Shown: positions 24,393 through 34,704, numbered from the stretch's first letter. The stretch is 64,000 nucleotides of DNA from Burkholderia lata (GCF_000012945.1 NC_007511.1:2852001-2916000), one strand, 5' to 3'. The notes: generated by a model not told the origin, from the letters alone. Numbers and translations are program-made.

Positions 24393-24977
24393 ATGGCGCG
24401 GCCAAGAGAATTCGACGAAGACCAGGTGCTCGACGCCGTGATGGACACGTTCTGGCGCCACGGCTACGAAGCGACGTCCGCGCAGGATCTCGTGCAGGCG
24501 ACCGGGCTCGGCCGCGGCAGCCTGTATGCGGCCTATACGAACAAGGACGGCCTGTTCGAGCAGGCGATGCTGCGCTACAACCAGCGCTCGCGCGACAACG
24601 TCGACCTGCTGCGCGCCCCCGGCCCGGCGACCGAGCGCCTGCGTGCGCTGCTGACAAGCATCGTCGACGCCGACCTGAAGGCGCCCGAAAAACGCGGCTG
24701 TCTCGCGACGAACACAGCGATCGAGCGCGCGAGCCGCGACGCGCATGTCGCCGAACTCGTGCGACAGAACTTCCGGATCATGCACGCGGGCATCCAGGAA
24801 ACGATCGAGCGCGGGCAAGCCGCCGGCGAAATCGATGCCAACGCGCACGCCGAGGATCTCGCGTGGTTCGTGTTCAATGCAATGCAAGGGTTGCGGGTGC
24901 TCGCCAGGACGTCGTCTGGCAAGGACCGCAAGCGGCTCGTCGCAATCGTCGACCGGACCCTGCACGCACTGGGCTGA
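24393..24977 (+). CDS. TetR/AcrR family repressor
   Basis: A 194-residue TetR protein: N-terminal helix-turn-helix (FDEDQVLDAVMDTFWRHGYE, LVQATGLGRGSLYAAYTNKD) and a C-terminal TetR_C_6-like ligand domain (GCLATNTAIE is typical of the YxaF/LmrA-like subgroup). It should repress itself and the following MFS/dehydrogenase operon through matched operators at 24361 and 25000. AGGAGA precedes the ATG. The inducer is unknown, probably a toxic small molecule exported by the MFS protein. Confidence 0.92.
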   Translation: MARPREFDEDQVLDAVMDTFWRHGYEATSAQDLVQATGLGRGSLYAAYTNKDGLFEQAMLRYNQRSRDNVDLLRAPGPATERLRALLTSIVDADLKAPEKRGCLATNTAIERASRDAHVAELVRQNFRIMHAGIQETIERGQAAGEIDANAHAEDLAWFVFNAMQGLRVLARTSSGKDRKRLVAIVDRTLHALG

Positions 24978-24999
24978 CCAAAAAAATTTTTCGCCATTA

Positions 25000-25015
25000 T
25001 GGAATGATCATTCCA
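25000..25015. promoter_or_regulatory. Perfect 16-bp palindromic operator before the MFS gene
   Basis: TGGAATGATCATTCCA is fully palindromic and overlaps a probable -10 box (TATGGA, 24998-25003). A degenerate copy sits at the same relative place before the TetR gene, making it the likely TetR-type operator. Confidence 0.7.
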
Positions 25016-25030
25016 CAACAAGGAACCCCG

Positions 25031-26257
25031 ATGAACGCTTCGCTCTCTTCCGTTCCCCGTCGCGGCGCGCGGCTGCCGCTTGCCGTCTTCGTGCTCGGCC
25101 TCACCGTGTTCTGCATCGGCACCACCGAAGTGATGGTGTCAGGCCTGCTGCCCCTGCTCGCGCGCGATTTCGGCGTGTCGATTCCGTCGGCCGCCCTGCT
25201 GATTTCCGGCTATGCGGCCGGCGTGGTGGTCGGCGGCCCCGCGATGACGCTCGCGTTTCTGCGCACGCGCCGCAAGACCGCCCTGCTCGTGCTGCTCGGC
25301 GTCTTCATCGCCGGGCAAGCGCTCGGCGCGCTCGCGCAGAACTATGCGCTGCTGATGACCTCGCGGGTCGTCGCGGCGCTCGCGCAGGGCGCGTTCTTCG
25401 GCATCGGCTCGCTGCTCGCGATCGACCTGGCGGGCCCCGACGCGAAAGGCCGCGCGCTCGCGGTGATGTTCGGCGGGCTGACGATCGCCAATATCGCCGG
25501 CGCGCCGTTCGGCACGCTGATCGGCGAGCAGTACGGCTGGCGTGCGAGCTTCTGGGTCGTCACGGCGCTCGCCGTGCTGAGCCTCGTCGCCACCACGCTC
25601 GTCGTCCCGATGCAGGGCCGGCCGCCGTATCACGGCATCGCGCGCGAGTTCGCATCGTTCCGGCAGCCGCGGCTATGGGCCGCGCTCGGCATCTCGGCGC
25701 TCAGCCAGGCCGGCCTGTTCGCCGCGTACAGCTATTTCTCGCCGATCTTCACCGAGTTCGGCGGTTTCGCGCGCGCAGCCGTGCCGGCGTTGCAGGCGCT
25801 GTTCGGCATAGGCTGCTTTGCCGGCACCGTCGTGGGCGGCCGCTATACCGATCGCTATCCGGCCGGGATCCTCGTCGCGGGCCTCGTCGGGCTGATCGTC
25901 ACGATGGCCGCGTTCGGCGCGCTCGCGCACAGCCGCACCGGCACGATCGTCGCACTGGCCGCGTTCGGTATCGCGGCGTTCTCGATCAATCCCGCGCTGC
26001 AGGCCCGCGCGATCGCCGAAGCACCGCATGCACCGACGCTCGCGACGACGGCGAACACGTCGGCGTTCAACGTCGGGAACACCGTCGGCCCGTGGCTAGG
26101 CGGCGTCGCGATCAACGCCGGGCTCGGTTTCGTGTCGACGGTCTGGGTCGGCGTCGCGCTCGCCGCACTGGCCCTGGTCCTCGCACTCGCATCGACGCGT
26201 CCGCACGCGCCGTCCTCTTCCGCTTCATACGCACGTTCGACAGGAGAAACGTCATGA
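25031..26257 (+). CDS. MFS efflux transporter, DHA1 family (Cmx/AraJ-like)
   Basis: A 408-residue 12-segment transporter. FVLGLTVFCIGTTEVMVSGL in the first helix and RVVAALAQGAFFGIGS (motif before helix 5) are diagnostic of the DHA1 drug or sugar efflux group including chloramphenicol exporter Cmx and AraJ. AAGGAA precedes the ATG at 25031. It is transcribed from a promoter under the palindrome at 25000 and overlaps the dehydrogenase gene by ATGA. Likely role: export of the TetR inducer. Confidence 0.92.
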   Translation: MNASLSSVPRRGARLPLAVFVLGLTVFCIGTTEVMVSGLLPLLARDFGVSIPSAALLISGYAAGVVVGGPAMTLAFLRTRRKTALLVLLGVFIAGQALGALAQNYALLMTSRVVAALAQGAFFGIGSLLAIDLAGPDAKGRALAVMFGGLTIANIAGAPFGTLIGEQYGWRASFWVVTALAVLSLVATTLVVPMQGRPPYHGIAREFASFRQPRLWAALGISALSQAGLFAAYSYFSPIFTEFGGFARAAVPALQALFGIGCFAGTVVGGRYTDRYPAGILVAGLVGLIVTMAAFGALAHSRTGTIVALAAFGIAAFSINPALQARAIAEAPHAPTLATTANTSAFNVGNTVGPWLGGVAINAGLGFVSTVWVGVALAALALVLALASTRPHAPSSSASYARSTGETS

Positions 26258-27132
26258 GCACGTCCGCTACACGCAACGCCACCACCGTCGCCGTCCTCGG
26301 TATCGGCGTGATGGGCGCACCGATCGCCCGCAATCTGGCCCGGCAGGGATTCACGGTCCGCGCATGGAACCGCACGCGTGCCAAAGCCGACGCACTCGCC
26401 GCCGACGGTGTCGCCGCGTTCGCCACGCCGGCCGAGACCGTCAGCGACGCGCGCGTCGTCGTCACGGTGCTCAACGATGCGGACGGCGTGCTGAAGGCGA
26501 TGGAGGCCGCTGCGCCGAAGCTGGCGGCCGGAACAATCTGGGTTCAGGTCAGCACGGTAGGCGTGCGCGGCATCGCACGACTCGCGGCATTCGCGCGGAC
26601 GCACGACCTCGTGTTCTACGATGCACCCGTGCAAGGCTCGCGACAGCCGGCCGAAAATGCGCAACTCGTCGTGCTCGCGGCGGGGCCCGAATCGGATCGC
26701 GCACAGGTGCAGCCGCTGTTCGACGCGATCGGCCGGCGCACGCTGTGGGTCGCCGACGACGGCTCGACAGGCGCAGGCAGCCGGCTCAAGCTCGCGCTCA
26801 ACCACTATGCGTTCACGCTCACGCACGCGATCGCGGAAAGCCTGAAACTGGCCGGCGCGCTCGGCGCCGATCCGCGCGACGTGATCGATGTCGTGTCGGG
26901 CGGCCCGATGGACAACGGCTACTTTCAGGCAAAGGGCGCATTGATCCTGAACGACGACTTCCGCCCGGCGTTCACGGTCGCCAATGCGGTGAAGGACGCC
27001 ACGCTGATCGCGCAGGCCGCGCATGACGCCGGCATGCACGCCGACGTCGCGAATGCAAGCCTCGCGCGATTCCGGCGTGCCGTCGACGCGGGGCACGGGG
27101 ACAAGGACATGGCAGCGTCGTTCCTCGCATAG
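26254..27132 (+). CDS. NAD(P)-dependent beta-hydroxyacid dehydrogenase family protein
   Basis: This 292-residue enzyme belongs to the 3-hydroxyisobutyrate dehydrogenase/tartronate semialdehyde reductase family. The Rossmann motif VLGIGVMGAPIARNLARQG, the substrate loop FYDAPVQGSRQPAENAQLVV (usually DAPVSGG) and the catalytic Lys region RLKLALNHYAF are visible. The preferred GG of the substrate loop is GS here. Likely reaction: reversible oxidation of a beta-hydroxyacid or reduction of a semialdehyde. It is translationally coupled to the MFS gene, so it probably handles the same compound. Confidence 0.88.
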   Translation: MSTSATRNATTVAVLGIGVMGAPIARNLARQGFTVRAWNRTRAKADALAADGVAAFATPAETVSDARVVVTVLNDADGVLKAMEAAAPKLAAGTIWVQVSTVGVRGIARLAAFARTHDLVFYDAPVQGSRQPAENAQLVVLAAGPESDRAQVQPLFDAIGRRTLWVADDGSTGAGSRLKLALNHYAFTLTHAIAESLKLAGALGADPRDVIDVVSGGPMDNGYFQAKGALILNDDFRPAFTVANAVKDATLIAQAAHDAGMHADVANASLARFRRAVDAGHGDKDMAASFLA

Positions 27133-27181
27133 CGTGGAATCCGCGTGCGTGCGCGGCCGGCGGTGCCGGTGCGCGCGCCGC

Positions 27182-27946
27182 TCACGCGAGCGCCGCCTCC
27201 CCGCCGAGATACGCATCGCGCACCCGCTCGTCGTCGAGCAGCGCCTGCGCGGGCCCTTCGAGCACGACACGCCCCGTCTGCAGCACGTACCCGTAATGCG
27301 CGATCTCCAGCGCGAGGCTCGCGTTCTGCTCGACCATGAACACGGTCACGCCCTGCCGGTTGATCGCGTCGATCAGTTCGAGCACCTTGTCGACGTAGAG
27401 CGGCGACAACCCCATCGTCGGCTCGTCCATGCAGATCAGCTTCGGCCGCGCCATCAGCGCCCGCGCCATCGCAAGCATCTGCTGCTCGCCGCCGGACAGC
27501 GTGCCCGCGCGCTGCGTCAGCCGCTCGCGCACCCGCGGAAACAGGTCGAGCACGCGCTCGTAGTCTTCCGCCACCGCCGCGCGGTCGCCACGCGTATACG
27601 CGCCCATCAGCAGGTTCTCGCGCACGCTCATGTCGCCGAACAGCCGCCGCGCCTCGGGCACGGCCGCGATCCCGCGGCGCACGCGCTGCGGCGTCGCGAG
27701 CGCGGTCACGTCGTCGCCGTCGAAACGCACGACGCCGCGGCGCGGCCGCATCAGTCCGAGAATCAGCTTCATCGTCGTCGACTTGCCGCTCGCGTTGCCG
27801 CCGAGCAGGCTGACGATCTGCCCGCGGCCGACTTCGAAGTTCACGTCGAAATGCACCTGCACCGGCCCGTAGAACGTGTCGAGGTGTTCGAGTTTCAGCA
27901 GCGCGTCGGTCATCGTCGTATCGGGTTCGGAAGAAAGTGCGGTCAT
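27182..27946 (-). CDS. LIV-type ABC transporter ATP-binding protein (LivF-like)
   Basis: A 254-residue ATPase of the branched-chain amino-acid (HAAT) transporter class. Walker A is LGGNASGKSTTMKL (a slight variant of GxxGxGKST), signature TLSGGEQQMLAMARAL, Walker B KLICMDEPTMGLS, and H-loop FMVEQNA, the last typical of LivF. Its ATG overlaps the stop of the LivG-like gene. It is the last gene of a four-gene operon (binding protein, fused permease, LivG, LivF). An in-frame ATG at 27913 is a possible shorter start. Confidence 0.92.
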   Translation of the reverse strand: MTALSSEPDTTMTDALLKLEHLDTFYGPVQVHFDVNFEVGRGQIVSLLGGNASGKSTTMKLILGLMRPRRGVVRFDGDDVTALATPQRVRRGIAAVPEARRLFGDMSVRENLLMGAYTRGDRAAVAEDYERVLDLFPRVRERLTQRAGTLSGGEQQMLAMARALMARPKLICMDEPTMGLSPLYVDKVLELIDAINRQGVTVFMVEQNASLALEIAHYGYVLQTGRVVLEGPAQALLDDERVRDAYLGGEAALA

Positions 27947-28800
27947 GCGGCCGCCTGTGCTGCGCGGTCGGCCGGCACACCACCCGCATGTCGGCGGCCG
28001 AGGTACGCCTCGATCACGCGCGGATCGTGCCGCACGTCGCGCGGCGCGCCTTCGGCGATCTTCACGCCGTTGTCGAGCACCATCACGCGGTCGGACACGC
28101 GCATCACGAGTTCGAGCTTGTGTTCGATCAGCAGGATCGTCAGGCCGCGCGCCTTCAGCGACTGGATCAGTTGCAGCATCTCGGCCGTTTCCGTCTCGTT
28201 CATCCCGGCCGTCGGTTCGTCGAGCAGCAGCAGGCGCGGATGCAGCGCGAGCGCGCGACCGATCTCCACGCGCCGCCGGTTCGCATACGACAGGCTGTGC
28301 GCCGGATGATCGATGCGCGGCGTCAACCGCTCGCCGAACCCGGCGACGATCGCGCGCGCCTCGTCGCGCAGCGCGGCCTCCTCGCGCCGCACCGCCGCGG
28401 GCCGCACGAGCGCGCGCAGCACTTCGGCCGCAGCACCCAGCGCGGGCCAGCCCGGCCGCGCCGCGCGCAGCCGCGCATGCGCGCCGATCAGCACGTTGTC
28501 GAGCACGCTCAGGTTGCCGAACACGCGACCGTGCTGGAACGTGCGCGCGATGCCGAGCGCCGCGAGGCGTTCGGGCGCGGTGCCCGTGATGTCGCGGCCG
28601 TCGAACGTCACGCAGCCGGCATCGGGCCGGTCGGCGCCCGCGATCAGGTTGAACAGCGTCGACTTGCCCGCGCCGTTCGGCCCGATCACGCTCAGCAGTT
28701 CGCCATCGGCGAGGGTCAGGCTCGCGCCGTCGAGCGCGGTCACGCCGTCGAAGCGGCGCGTCAGGCCCTGTACGTCGAGCAAGGGTCGATTGATGGTCAT
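27943..28800 (-). CDS. LIV-type ABC transporter ATP-binding protein (LivG-like)
   Basis: A 285-residue ATPase with Walker A IGPNGAGKSTLFNL, the LivG-specific GIARTFQHGRVFGNLSV segment, a degenerate signature (HSLSYANRRRVEIGRAL), Walker B LLLDEPTAGMN and H-loop IEHKLELVM. It pairs with the LivF-like ATPase to energise the permease. It lies 11 bases after the permease gene and overlaps LivF by ATGA. Substrate is not indicated by the ATPase. Confidence 0.92.
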   Translation of the reverse strand: MTINRPLLDVQGLTRRFDGVTALDGASLTLADGELLSVIGPNGAGKSTLFNLIAGADRPDAGCVTFDGRDITGTAPERLAALGIARTFQHGRVFGNLSVLDNVLIGAHARLRAARPGWPALGAAAEVLRALVRPAAVRREEAALRDEARAIVAGFGERLTPRIDHPAHSLSYANRRRVEIGRALALHPRLLLLDEPTAGMNETETAEMLQLIQSLKARGLTILLIEHKLELVMRVSDRVMVLDNGVKIAEGAPRDVRHDPRVIEAYLGRRHAGGVPADRAAQAAA

Positions 28801-28811
28801 CGCGTTCCTCC

Positions 28812-30623
28812 TCACACCGTGCCGAGCAAGCCTTGCGGCCGGAACCGGACGAGCAGCAGCAGCACGAGGCCGTAGATCAGCATCCGGTAGTCGGCCGCCC
28901 AGCGGAACAGCTCGGGCAACCCGATCAGCGCGATCGCGCCGGCGATGCCGCCGAGCACGTTGCCGAGCCCGCCGAGGATCACCATCGTCAGCGCGAGGAT
29001 CGACACCTGCGAGTCGAAGGTCTGGTGATTGATGTAGCTGTACAGATGCGCGGCAATCCCGCCGCTCACACCGGCCGCGACGCCGCCGACCGCGAACGCG
29101 ATCGCCTTGTAGCGGTTCGGCGCGATGCCGTGCGCGCGCGCGGCAACGTCGTCCTCGCGCACCGCCCGCAGCGTGCGGCCGAGATGCGAGCGCAGCAGCC
29201 GCACCTGCACGAGCGCGAACACGACGAGCACCGCGAACGTGAACCAGTACGCGGCCCGCGCGGTCGTCGCCCACGGCAGCGGTGCGATGCCGGTGATGCC
29301 GAGCGGCCCGCGCGTGAGGCCGTCCCAGTTCAGGATCACGAGGCTCACCACTTCGCCGATGCCGAGCGTCGCGATCGACACATAGTGCCCGCGCAGCCGG
29401 AACGCCGGATAGACGAGCAGCGTGCCGAGCACGGCCGTAATGACGCCCGCGCACGGGATCGTCACGGCCGGCGACCAGCCGAGATCCGACGACAGCAGCG
29501 CCGACGCATACGCGCCGATCACGAGCAACGCCGCGTGGCCGAGCGAGATCTGCCCGACCGTGCCCGCGACCAGCGTGAGGCTCAGCGCGAGCAGCCCGTA
29601 CAGCCACGCGTTGGTCAGCGTCTGCAGCACGTACGGCGATGCTCCCAGCCACGGCAGCACGGCCGCCAGCGCGATCAGCGCGACGAGTACCGGGCGCGGC
29701 ACGCGCACGGCCTTCGCGGCCGCGAGGAAGGTGCCCGTCATCGGCTCGGGCGGCAGCGCGCGGTTCGCGCTGAACAGGCCGTTCGGCCGCCATACGAGGA
29801 ACACGATCAGCAGCCCGAACGCGAACAGGTCGCGATAGCTGGTGCCGAACAGCGCAACGCCGTAGCTTTCGACGAGGCCGAGCAGCAGGCTGCCCGCGAT
29901 CGCGCCCGGCACGTTGCCGAGCCCGCCGATCAGCAGGGCGACCACGCCCTTCAGCGTGGCCTGGAAGCCCATCGCCGGATCGATGCTGTTGTAGTACATG
30001 CCGACCAGCAGCCCGCTCACGCCGCCGAGCGCGCACGCGATCGCGAACACGGTCTGGTTCACGCGGTCGACGTCGACGCCCATCTGCAGCGCCGCATCGC
30101 GATCCTGCGCAGTCGCGCGCACGGCCCAGCCGAGCCGCGTGAAGCGCAGGAAGCCGTACAGCAGCGCGGCCGCCGCGATGCCGATGCCCGCGATCAGCAG
30201 GTCGAGCGAGCCGAGCGTCGCGCCGGCGATCCGCACGTGCCAGTCGGGCAGCGGCGTCGGCACCGCGCGCGGGTCCGCGCCGAACGCGAGCTGCGCGAGC
30301 TGGTCGAGAATGAAGCTGATGCCGATCGTCGCGAGCAGCGGTGCGATGCGTGCCGCATGACGCAGCGGCCGCAGCCCGATCCGCTCGATCGCGACGCCGA
30401 GCGCACCGCAACCGACGACGACCGCCGCGAGCGCGACCGGCAGCGGCAGCCCGAAGCGCGTCAGGCACAGCCAGCCGATGAACGCGCCGACCATGTAGAC
30501 CGAGCCGTGCGCGAAGTTGATCAGGTGCGACACGCCGAAGATCAGCGCGAGCCCAACCGCGAGCAGCGCGTAGATGTTGCCGACGATGAGGCCGTTGAGC
30601 GTGTAGTCGAGCCAGGAAGCCAT
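28812..30623 (-). CDS. Fused LivH-LivM ABC permease
   Basis: A 603-residue inner-membrane protein joins both permease halves of a LIV-type importer. Residues about 1-295 are LivH-like ([32 protein letters not shown]) and residues about 315-600 are LivM-like ([33 protein letters not shown]). Separate livH and livM genes are usual; fusion is an established minority arrangement. ATG at 30623 is chosen over the adjacent GTG at 30626. Both GGLGNV...GxxxG coupling loops for the ATPases are present, so both halves look functional. Confidence 0.92.
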   Translation of the reverse strand: MASWLDYTLNGLIVGNIYALLAVGLALIFGVSHLINFAHGSVYMVGAFIGWLCLTRFGLPLPVALAAVVVGCGALGVAIERIGLRPLRHAARIAPLLATIGISFILDQLAQLAFGADPRAVPTPLPDWHVRIAGATLGSLDLLIAGIGIAAAALLYGFLRFTRLGWAVRATAQDRDAALQMGVDVDRVNQTVFAIACALGGVSGLLVGMYYNSIDPAMGFQATLKGVVALLIGGLGNVPGAIAGSLLLGLVESYGVALFGTSYRDLFAFGLLIVFLVWRPNGLFSANRALPPEPMTGTFLAAAKAVRVPRPVLVALIALAAVLPWLGASPYVLQTLTNAWLYGLLALSLTLVAGTVGQISLGHAALLVIGAYASALLSSDLGWSPAVTIPCAGVITAVLGTLLVYPAFRLRGHYVSIATLGIGEVVSLVILNWDGLTRGPLGITGIAPLPWATTARAAYWFTFAVLVVFALVQVRLLRSHLGRTLRAVREDDVAARAHGIAPNRYKAIAFAVGGVAAGVSGGIAAHLYSYINHQTFDSQVSILALTMVILGGLGNVLGGIAGAIALIGLPELFRWAADYRMLIYGLVLLLLVRFRPQGLLGTV

Positions 30624-30663
30624 CACGATGCGTCCGTTGCGTGCATGCTGTTCAGGTTCCGGT

Positions 30664-31857
30664 TCAACGCGCGGCGAGCTGCGGTTTCGCGCCGTCCCAC
30701 AGCGCCCACTGCCCCTGCTTCACGACGAGATACACGGTACGTGCGCCCGCGACGCGGCGCGTCTGCGGATCGAAGCGCACCTTGCCGAAGATCACGCTCG
30801 GTACGTCGCTGATTTTTGCGAAACCGTCGTGCGCGGCCTGGCGCGTCGTGCCGTAGCGGCGCAGCACCTCGGCCGACAGGATCAGCGCGTCGTACGCACG
30901 CGCGACGAACGAATCGGGATCCGCATGGAATTTCGCGCGATAGCGCTGCACGAACGCCTGCACCTCGGGGCGCGGCTCGGCCGGGAAGAAGTTCGATTCG
31001 GTATAGACGCCGTCGACGGCCGCGCCGCCCAGCTCGAGGAATTTCGGCGAGTACACCGAACCGACTGCGGCGATCGGCAGCGTGACACCGGACGTGCGCG
31101 CCTGCCGCACGATCTGCGCGCCGTCCGCGTAGTACGAGATCAGCACGATCGAATCGGGCTTCGATGCGCCGATCCGCACGAGCGTCGAGCGGAAATCCTT
31201 CTCCGTCGGCTGATACCCTTCGGCCGCGACGACCTGCGCGCCGAGCCCGGCCACCGCCTTCGCGAAGATGTCCTTGCTGGTGCGGCCCCAGTCGGTGTTC
31301 AGGTACAGCACCGCGATCCGCTTGAAGCCGAGCTCCTTCACCGCGTAGCGTGCGAGCAGCGGCTGCTCCTCGGCCTGGCTCAGCGCGGTGCTCCACAGAT
31401 AGTCGCCGCCCTTCGTGAAGTCCGGATGCGAGTTCGTGAAGCCGAACTGGATCAGTTGCCCGCGCTGGTAGATCGGCGACGCGGCCATCGACGTCGCGCT
31501 GGAGAAGTCGCCCAGCTCGATCGCGATGCGCGGATCGGCGACGAACTTCTGCGCGATCGCCACCGCCTGGCGCGGGTCGCTGCGGCTGTCCTGGAAGTCG
31601 ACTGCCAGCGGACGGCCATGAATGCCGCCGCTGCCGTTGATCTCGTCGAGCGCGAGATCGAAGCCGCGTTTCCATTGTTCGCCGTACTGCGCATCCTGCC
31701 CCGTGAGCGGACCGCTCACGCCGATCACCACCGGCTCGCCCGACACGCCCGCCGCGAGCGCGCCGCCCGTCGACAAACCCCATGCGGCAGCGAGCGCCGC
31801 CACCGTGCCCAGCACGCGCCGCCATGCACCGCGTGCGTCGTTCCCCGAAACGTTCAT
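30664..31857 (-). CDS. LIV-type ABC transporter substrate-binding protein
   Basis: A 397-residue periplasmic binding protein (Peripla_BP_6/LivJ-like) with an N-terminal signal peptide (hydrophobic [20 protein letters not shown]). The mature start [20 protein letters not shown] and the [20 protein letters not shown] segment are typical. GGGGGA precedes the ATG at 31857. It is the first gene of the importer operon and diverges from the LysR, flavin monooxygenase and CMD genes, suggesting import of the compound those enzymes degrade. Many proteins of this class bind aromatic or sulfur compounds rather than amino acids. Confidence 0.92.
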   Translation of the reverse strand: MNVSGNDARGAWRRVLGTVAALAAAWGLSTGGALAAGVSGEPVVIGVSGPLTGQDAQYGEQWKRGFDLALDEINGSGGIHGRPLAVDFQDSRSDPRQAVAIAQKFVADPRIAIELGDFSSATSMAASPIYQRGQLIQFGFTNSHPDFTKGGDYLWSTALSQAEEQPLLARYAVKELGFKRIAVLYLNTDWGRTSKDIFAKAVAGLGAQVVAAEGYQPTEKDFRSTLVRIGASKPDSIVLISYYADGAQIVRQARTSGVTLPIAAVGSVYSPKFLELGGAAVDGVYTESNFFPAEPRPEVQAFVQRYRAKFHADPDSFVARAYDALILSAEVLRRYGTTRQAAHDGFAKISDVPSVIFGKVRFDPQTRRVAGARTVYLVVKQGQWALWDGAKPQLAAR

Positions 31858-32183
31858 GCGTCCCCCAGCTTCAGTCAGTCGAAAAGAGTGAGGGCATGTA
31901 ACCATCCGGTTCAGGACGATCCAACGAAGTTTTGCGCATATCGATATCGTGCGCGGCGCGAAGGGGTGGGGGCTCGCGAACGCTCGCCTGCACGCCCTGC
32001 ATCGCGCGATATGTCAGCTTGGATCGCATCACGTTGATTCGATTGGCGTTTCGTTCAGGTCACCCGTCGCAACCGACGTACACGCACGCACCACCGGGCA
32101 TCGCGACGATCGAGCGCTTCGAAGTTTTCGCGCTGTCGATAGCAAAAATCATTATATGAATCGCGCATGCTCACACTTCTACA

Positions 32184-32198
32184 ATGCGCAAATTGCAT
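32184..32198. promoter_or_regulatory. LysR-type operator candidate in the importer/LysR divergent region
   Basis: ATGCGCAAATTGCAT is a near-palindrome (ATGC-N7-GCAT) ending 14 bases before the LysR gene start, in the AT-rich part of the 355-base divergent region 31858-32212. The rest of that region shows no gene. Confidence 0.4.
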
Positions 32199-32212
32199 CA
32201 TCGGAAGGTGTC

Positions 32213-33229
32213 ATGGAGCTGCATCAACTCGAAGCCTTTTCCGCGGTCATGTCGGCCGGCAGCGTGACCGGCGCGGGCGAACTGCTCGGCCGCTCGCAGC
32301 CGGCCGTCACGCGACAGATCCAGGAGCTCGAAGCCGATCTCGGCTATGCGCTGTTCGACCGGCACGGCCCGCGCGTCACGCCGACGCGGCGCGCGTTCCT
32401 GCTCTACGAGGAAGTCGAGCGCTCGCTGGTCGGCCTGCGTGCGATCGAAGCGCGCGCCCGGGCGCTCGGCGCTGAAACCGCCGAACCCGTCCGCATCGCG
32501 GCAACCCCTTCGCTCGCGGCCACGCTCGTGCCGGCCGCGCTCGCCGCGCTGCCCGACGGCGCGCAGGCACCGCACTACCAGTTGCGCAGCGAATCGGCCG
32601 AGCATGTCGTGCACGAGGTGCTGGCCGGCACGGCCGATGTCGGCGTCGTCACGCTGCCGATGGCGCATGCGGGGCTCGACGTGCACTGGATCGCGCAGAC
32701 GCCGTGCGTCGCCGTGCTGCCCGCCGGCGACCCGCTCGCGGCGCAGCCGCGCATCGCGCTGCGCGATCTCGCACGCCGCCGCATCGTGACGGTCGCGAAC
32801 CGGCACCGGCTGCGCCAGCGGATCGATGCGGCATTCGCGGCCGCGCGGGTCGACGCACGCGTCTTCATCGAAACCAATGCGTCGCTGAATGCGGTCATGG
32901 CCGCGCGTGCAGGCATCGGGGTCGGCATCGTCGATCCGGCGACGGGCGTGGCACTGCCGGTGGACGGCGTCGTCGCACGCCCGCTCGACGTCGACATCCC
33001 GTTCGCGTTCGGCGTCGCGACGCCGGCCGGCAAGGCACGCACGTCCGCCGTCGATGCGCTGCTCGACGCGCTGCACCGTACGACGCGCACCTTGCTCGGC
33101 GACGTGACCTTTCACGAAGCCGCCGCGCACGACGCCCTGCTGCGCGGCGACCGGCTGCGCGCCGAGCGCGCGCCGCGTGGTGCGGCCCGCACGACGCGTG
33201 CGCGCCGTACACGCCCGGAGGCCGCATGA
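32213..33229 (+). CDS. LysR family transcriptional regulator
   Basis: A 338-residue LysR regulator, slightly long because of an Arg-rich C-terminal tail. The N-terminal helix-turn-helix is MELHQLEAFSAVMSAGSVTG with LLGRSQPAVTRQIQELEADL; residues about 95-300 form the effector-binding domain. AAGG lies before the ATG at 32213. It overlaps the flavoprotein gene by ATGA and diverges from the LIV-type importer, so it most likely controls both arms of this gene cluster. Confidence 0.92.
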   Translation: MELHQLEAFSAVMSAGSVTGAGELLGRSQPAVTRQIQELEADLGYALFDRHGPRVTPTRRAFLLYEEVERSLVGLRAIEARARALGAETAEPVRIAATPSLAATLVPAALAALPDGAQAPHYQLRSESAEHVVHEVLAGTADVGVVTLPMAHAGLDVHWIAQTPCVAVLPAGDPLAAQPRIALRDLARRRIVTVANRHRLRQRIDAAFAAARVDARVFIETNASLNAVMAARAGIGVGIVDPATGVALPVDGVVARPLDVDIPFAFGVATPAGKARTSAVDALLDALHRTTRTLLGDVTFHEAAAHDALLRGDRLRAERAPRGAARTTRARRTRPEAA

Positions 33230-34659
33230 CGACACCGCACGATGCACTCCACGCACTCGAAGCCCGGCTCGCGCAGGACCTGCGCTGGCTCGACCTGCCC
33301 GCGCCGTCGTGGGTGCCGCCGCGTGAGGCCGACGGCACACGCGTGCTCGACGTCGCGATCGTCGGCGGCGGCATGGCCGGGCTCGCGGCCTCCGCCGAAC
33401 TGCGCCTGCTCGGCATCGACAACCAGTGCGTGATCGACCGCGCGCCGGCCGGCTACGAAGGGCCGTGGGTCACGTTCGCGCGAATGGACACGCTGCGCTC
33501 GCCGAAGCAGCTCGCGGGCCCCGCGCTCGGGCTGCCCGCGCTGACGTTCCGCGCCTGGTTCGAAGCGCAATACGGCCGCGACGCGTGGGATGCGCTCTAC
33601 AAGATTCCGCGCGCGCAATGGATGGATTACCTGCGCTGGTACCGGCGCGTGCTCGACCTGCAGGTGCGCAACGACACCACGCTCGTCGCGCTGCGTCCGC
33701 GCGACGACGGCCTGCTCGCGCTCGATGTGCGCGGCAACGGCGAAGCGCAGACGCTGCTCGCGCGGCACGTGGTACTCGCCACCGGCCGCGACGGGCTCGG
33801 CGGCCCGTACGTACCGCCCGTCGCGCAACGCGCGCCGCGCACGCGCTGGGCCCATTCGTCCGAACCGATCGATTTCGCGGCGCTCGCGGGCAAGCGCATC
33901 GGCGTGGTCGGCGCGGGCGCGTCCGCATTCGACAATGCGGGCACCGCGCTCGAAGCCGGCGCCGCACGCGTCGACCTGTTCTTCCGCCGCACGGACATTC
34001 CGCGCATCAACAAGCTGACGGGTATCGGCAGCCCGGGCCTCGTGCACGGCTACGCCGATCTCGACGACGCGACGAAATGGCGCTTCATGCACTACGCGCT
34101 GACGTCGCAGACACCTCCGCCGCGCGACAGCGTGCTGCGTGTGTCGCGTCACGAGCATGCGCATTTTCATGCGGGCAGCCCGATCGAGACGCTCGCGGAA
34201 CACGCAGGCGGACTCGACGTGACGACGCCGCGCGGACGCTACACGGTCGACTTCCTGATCTTCGCGACCGGCTTTCATTCGGACTGGACGACACGCGCGG
34301 AATTCGCGTCGTTCGGCGCGCAGGTGCGACGCTGGAAGGATCGCTATCGACCGGAGCCGGGCACGTGGATCGACGAACTCGCCGAGTCGCCCGATCTCGG
34401 CCCCGCGTTCGCATTCCAGGAGCGCGCGCCCGGCACGTGCGCGGCCATTACGCGGATCCACTGCTTCAACCATGCGGCGAGCCTGAGCCACGGCAAGCTG
34501 TCCGGCGACATCCCGGCCATCAGTGCTGGCGCGAAGCGGCTCGCGCGCGGGATTGCGAGCCGACTGTTCGACGCGGACCGCGATCGCCACTACGACGCGC
34601 TCGTCGCGTACGCGAACGCCGAACTGCAAGGCGACGAATGGCGCGACGCCGACGCGTGA
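33226..34659 (+). CDS. FAD/NAD(P)-binding flavin monooxygenase-like protein
   Basis: A 477-residue flavoprotein with two dinucleotide-binding motifs, VAIVGGGMAGLAASAELRLL (~residue 45) and GVVGAGASAFDNAG (~226), and an ATG-like second motif FLIFATGFHSDW. The arrangement is that of class B flavoprotein monooxygenases or related NAD(P)-dependent oxidoreductases; the Baeyer-Villiger fingerprint is only partly present (TRWAHSSEP...). It sits between the LysR gene, which it overlaps by ATGA, and two CMD/AhpD-type genes. Likely oxidises the compound brought in by the divergent importer. Substrate unknown. Confidence 0.85.
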   Translation: MTTPHDALHALEARLAQDLRWLDLPAPSWVPPREADGTRVLDVAIVGGGMAGLAASAELRLLGIDNQCVIDRAPAGYEGPWVTFARMDTLRSPKQLAGPALGLPALTFRAWFEAQYGRDAWDALYKIPRAQWMDYLRWYRRVLDLQVRNDTTLVALRPRDDGLLALDVRGNGEAQTLLARHVVLATGRDGLGGPYVPPVAQRAPRTRWAHSSEPIDFAALAGKRIGVVGAGASAFDNAGTALEAGAARVDLFFRRTDIPRINKLTGIGSPGLVHGYADLDDATKWRFMHYALTSQTPPPRDSVLRVSRHEHAHFHAGSPIETLAEHAGGLDVTTPRGRYTVDFLIFATGFHSDWTTRAEFASFGAQVRRWKDRYRPEPGTWIDELAESPDLGPAFAFQERAPGTCAAITRIHCFNHAASLSHGKLSGDIPAISAGAKRLARGIASRLFDADRDRHYDALVAYANAELQGDEWRDADA

Positions 34660-34704
34660 GCGCACGTCCATCGATCACACTGACGACGAAGGGAACCCGA
34701 AACG

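Noticed and set aside
28833..30812. 659-codon open frame antisense to the ABC permease gene
   Set aside because: Same reason: repetitive Arg/Glu/His composition and no motifs, opposite to an evident permease gene.
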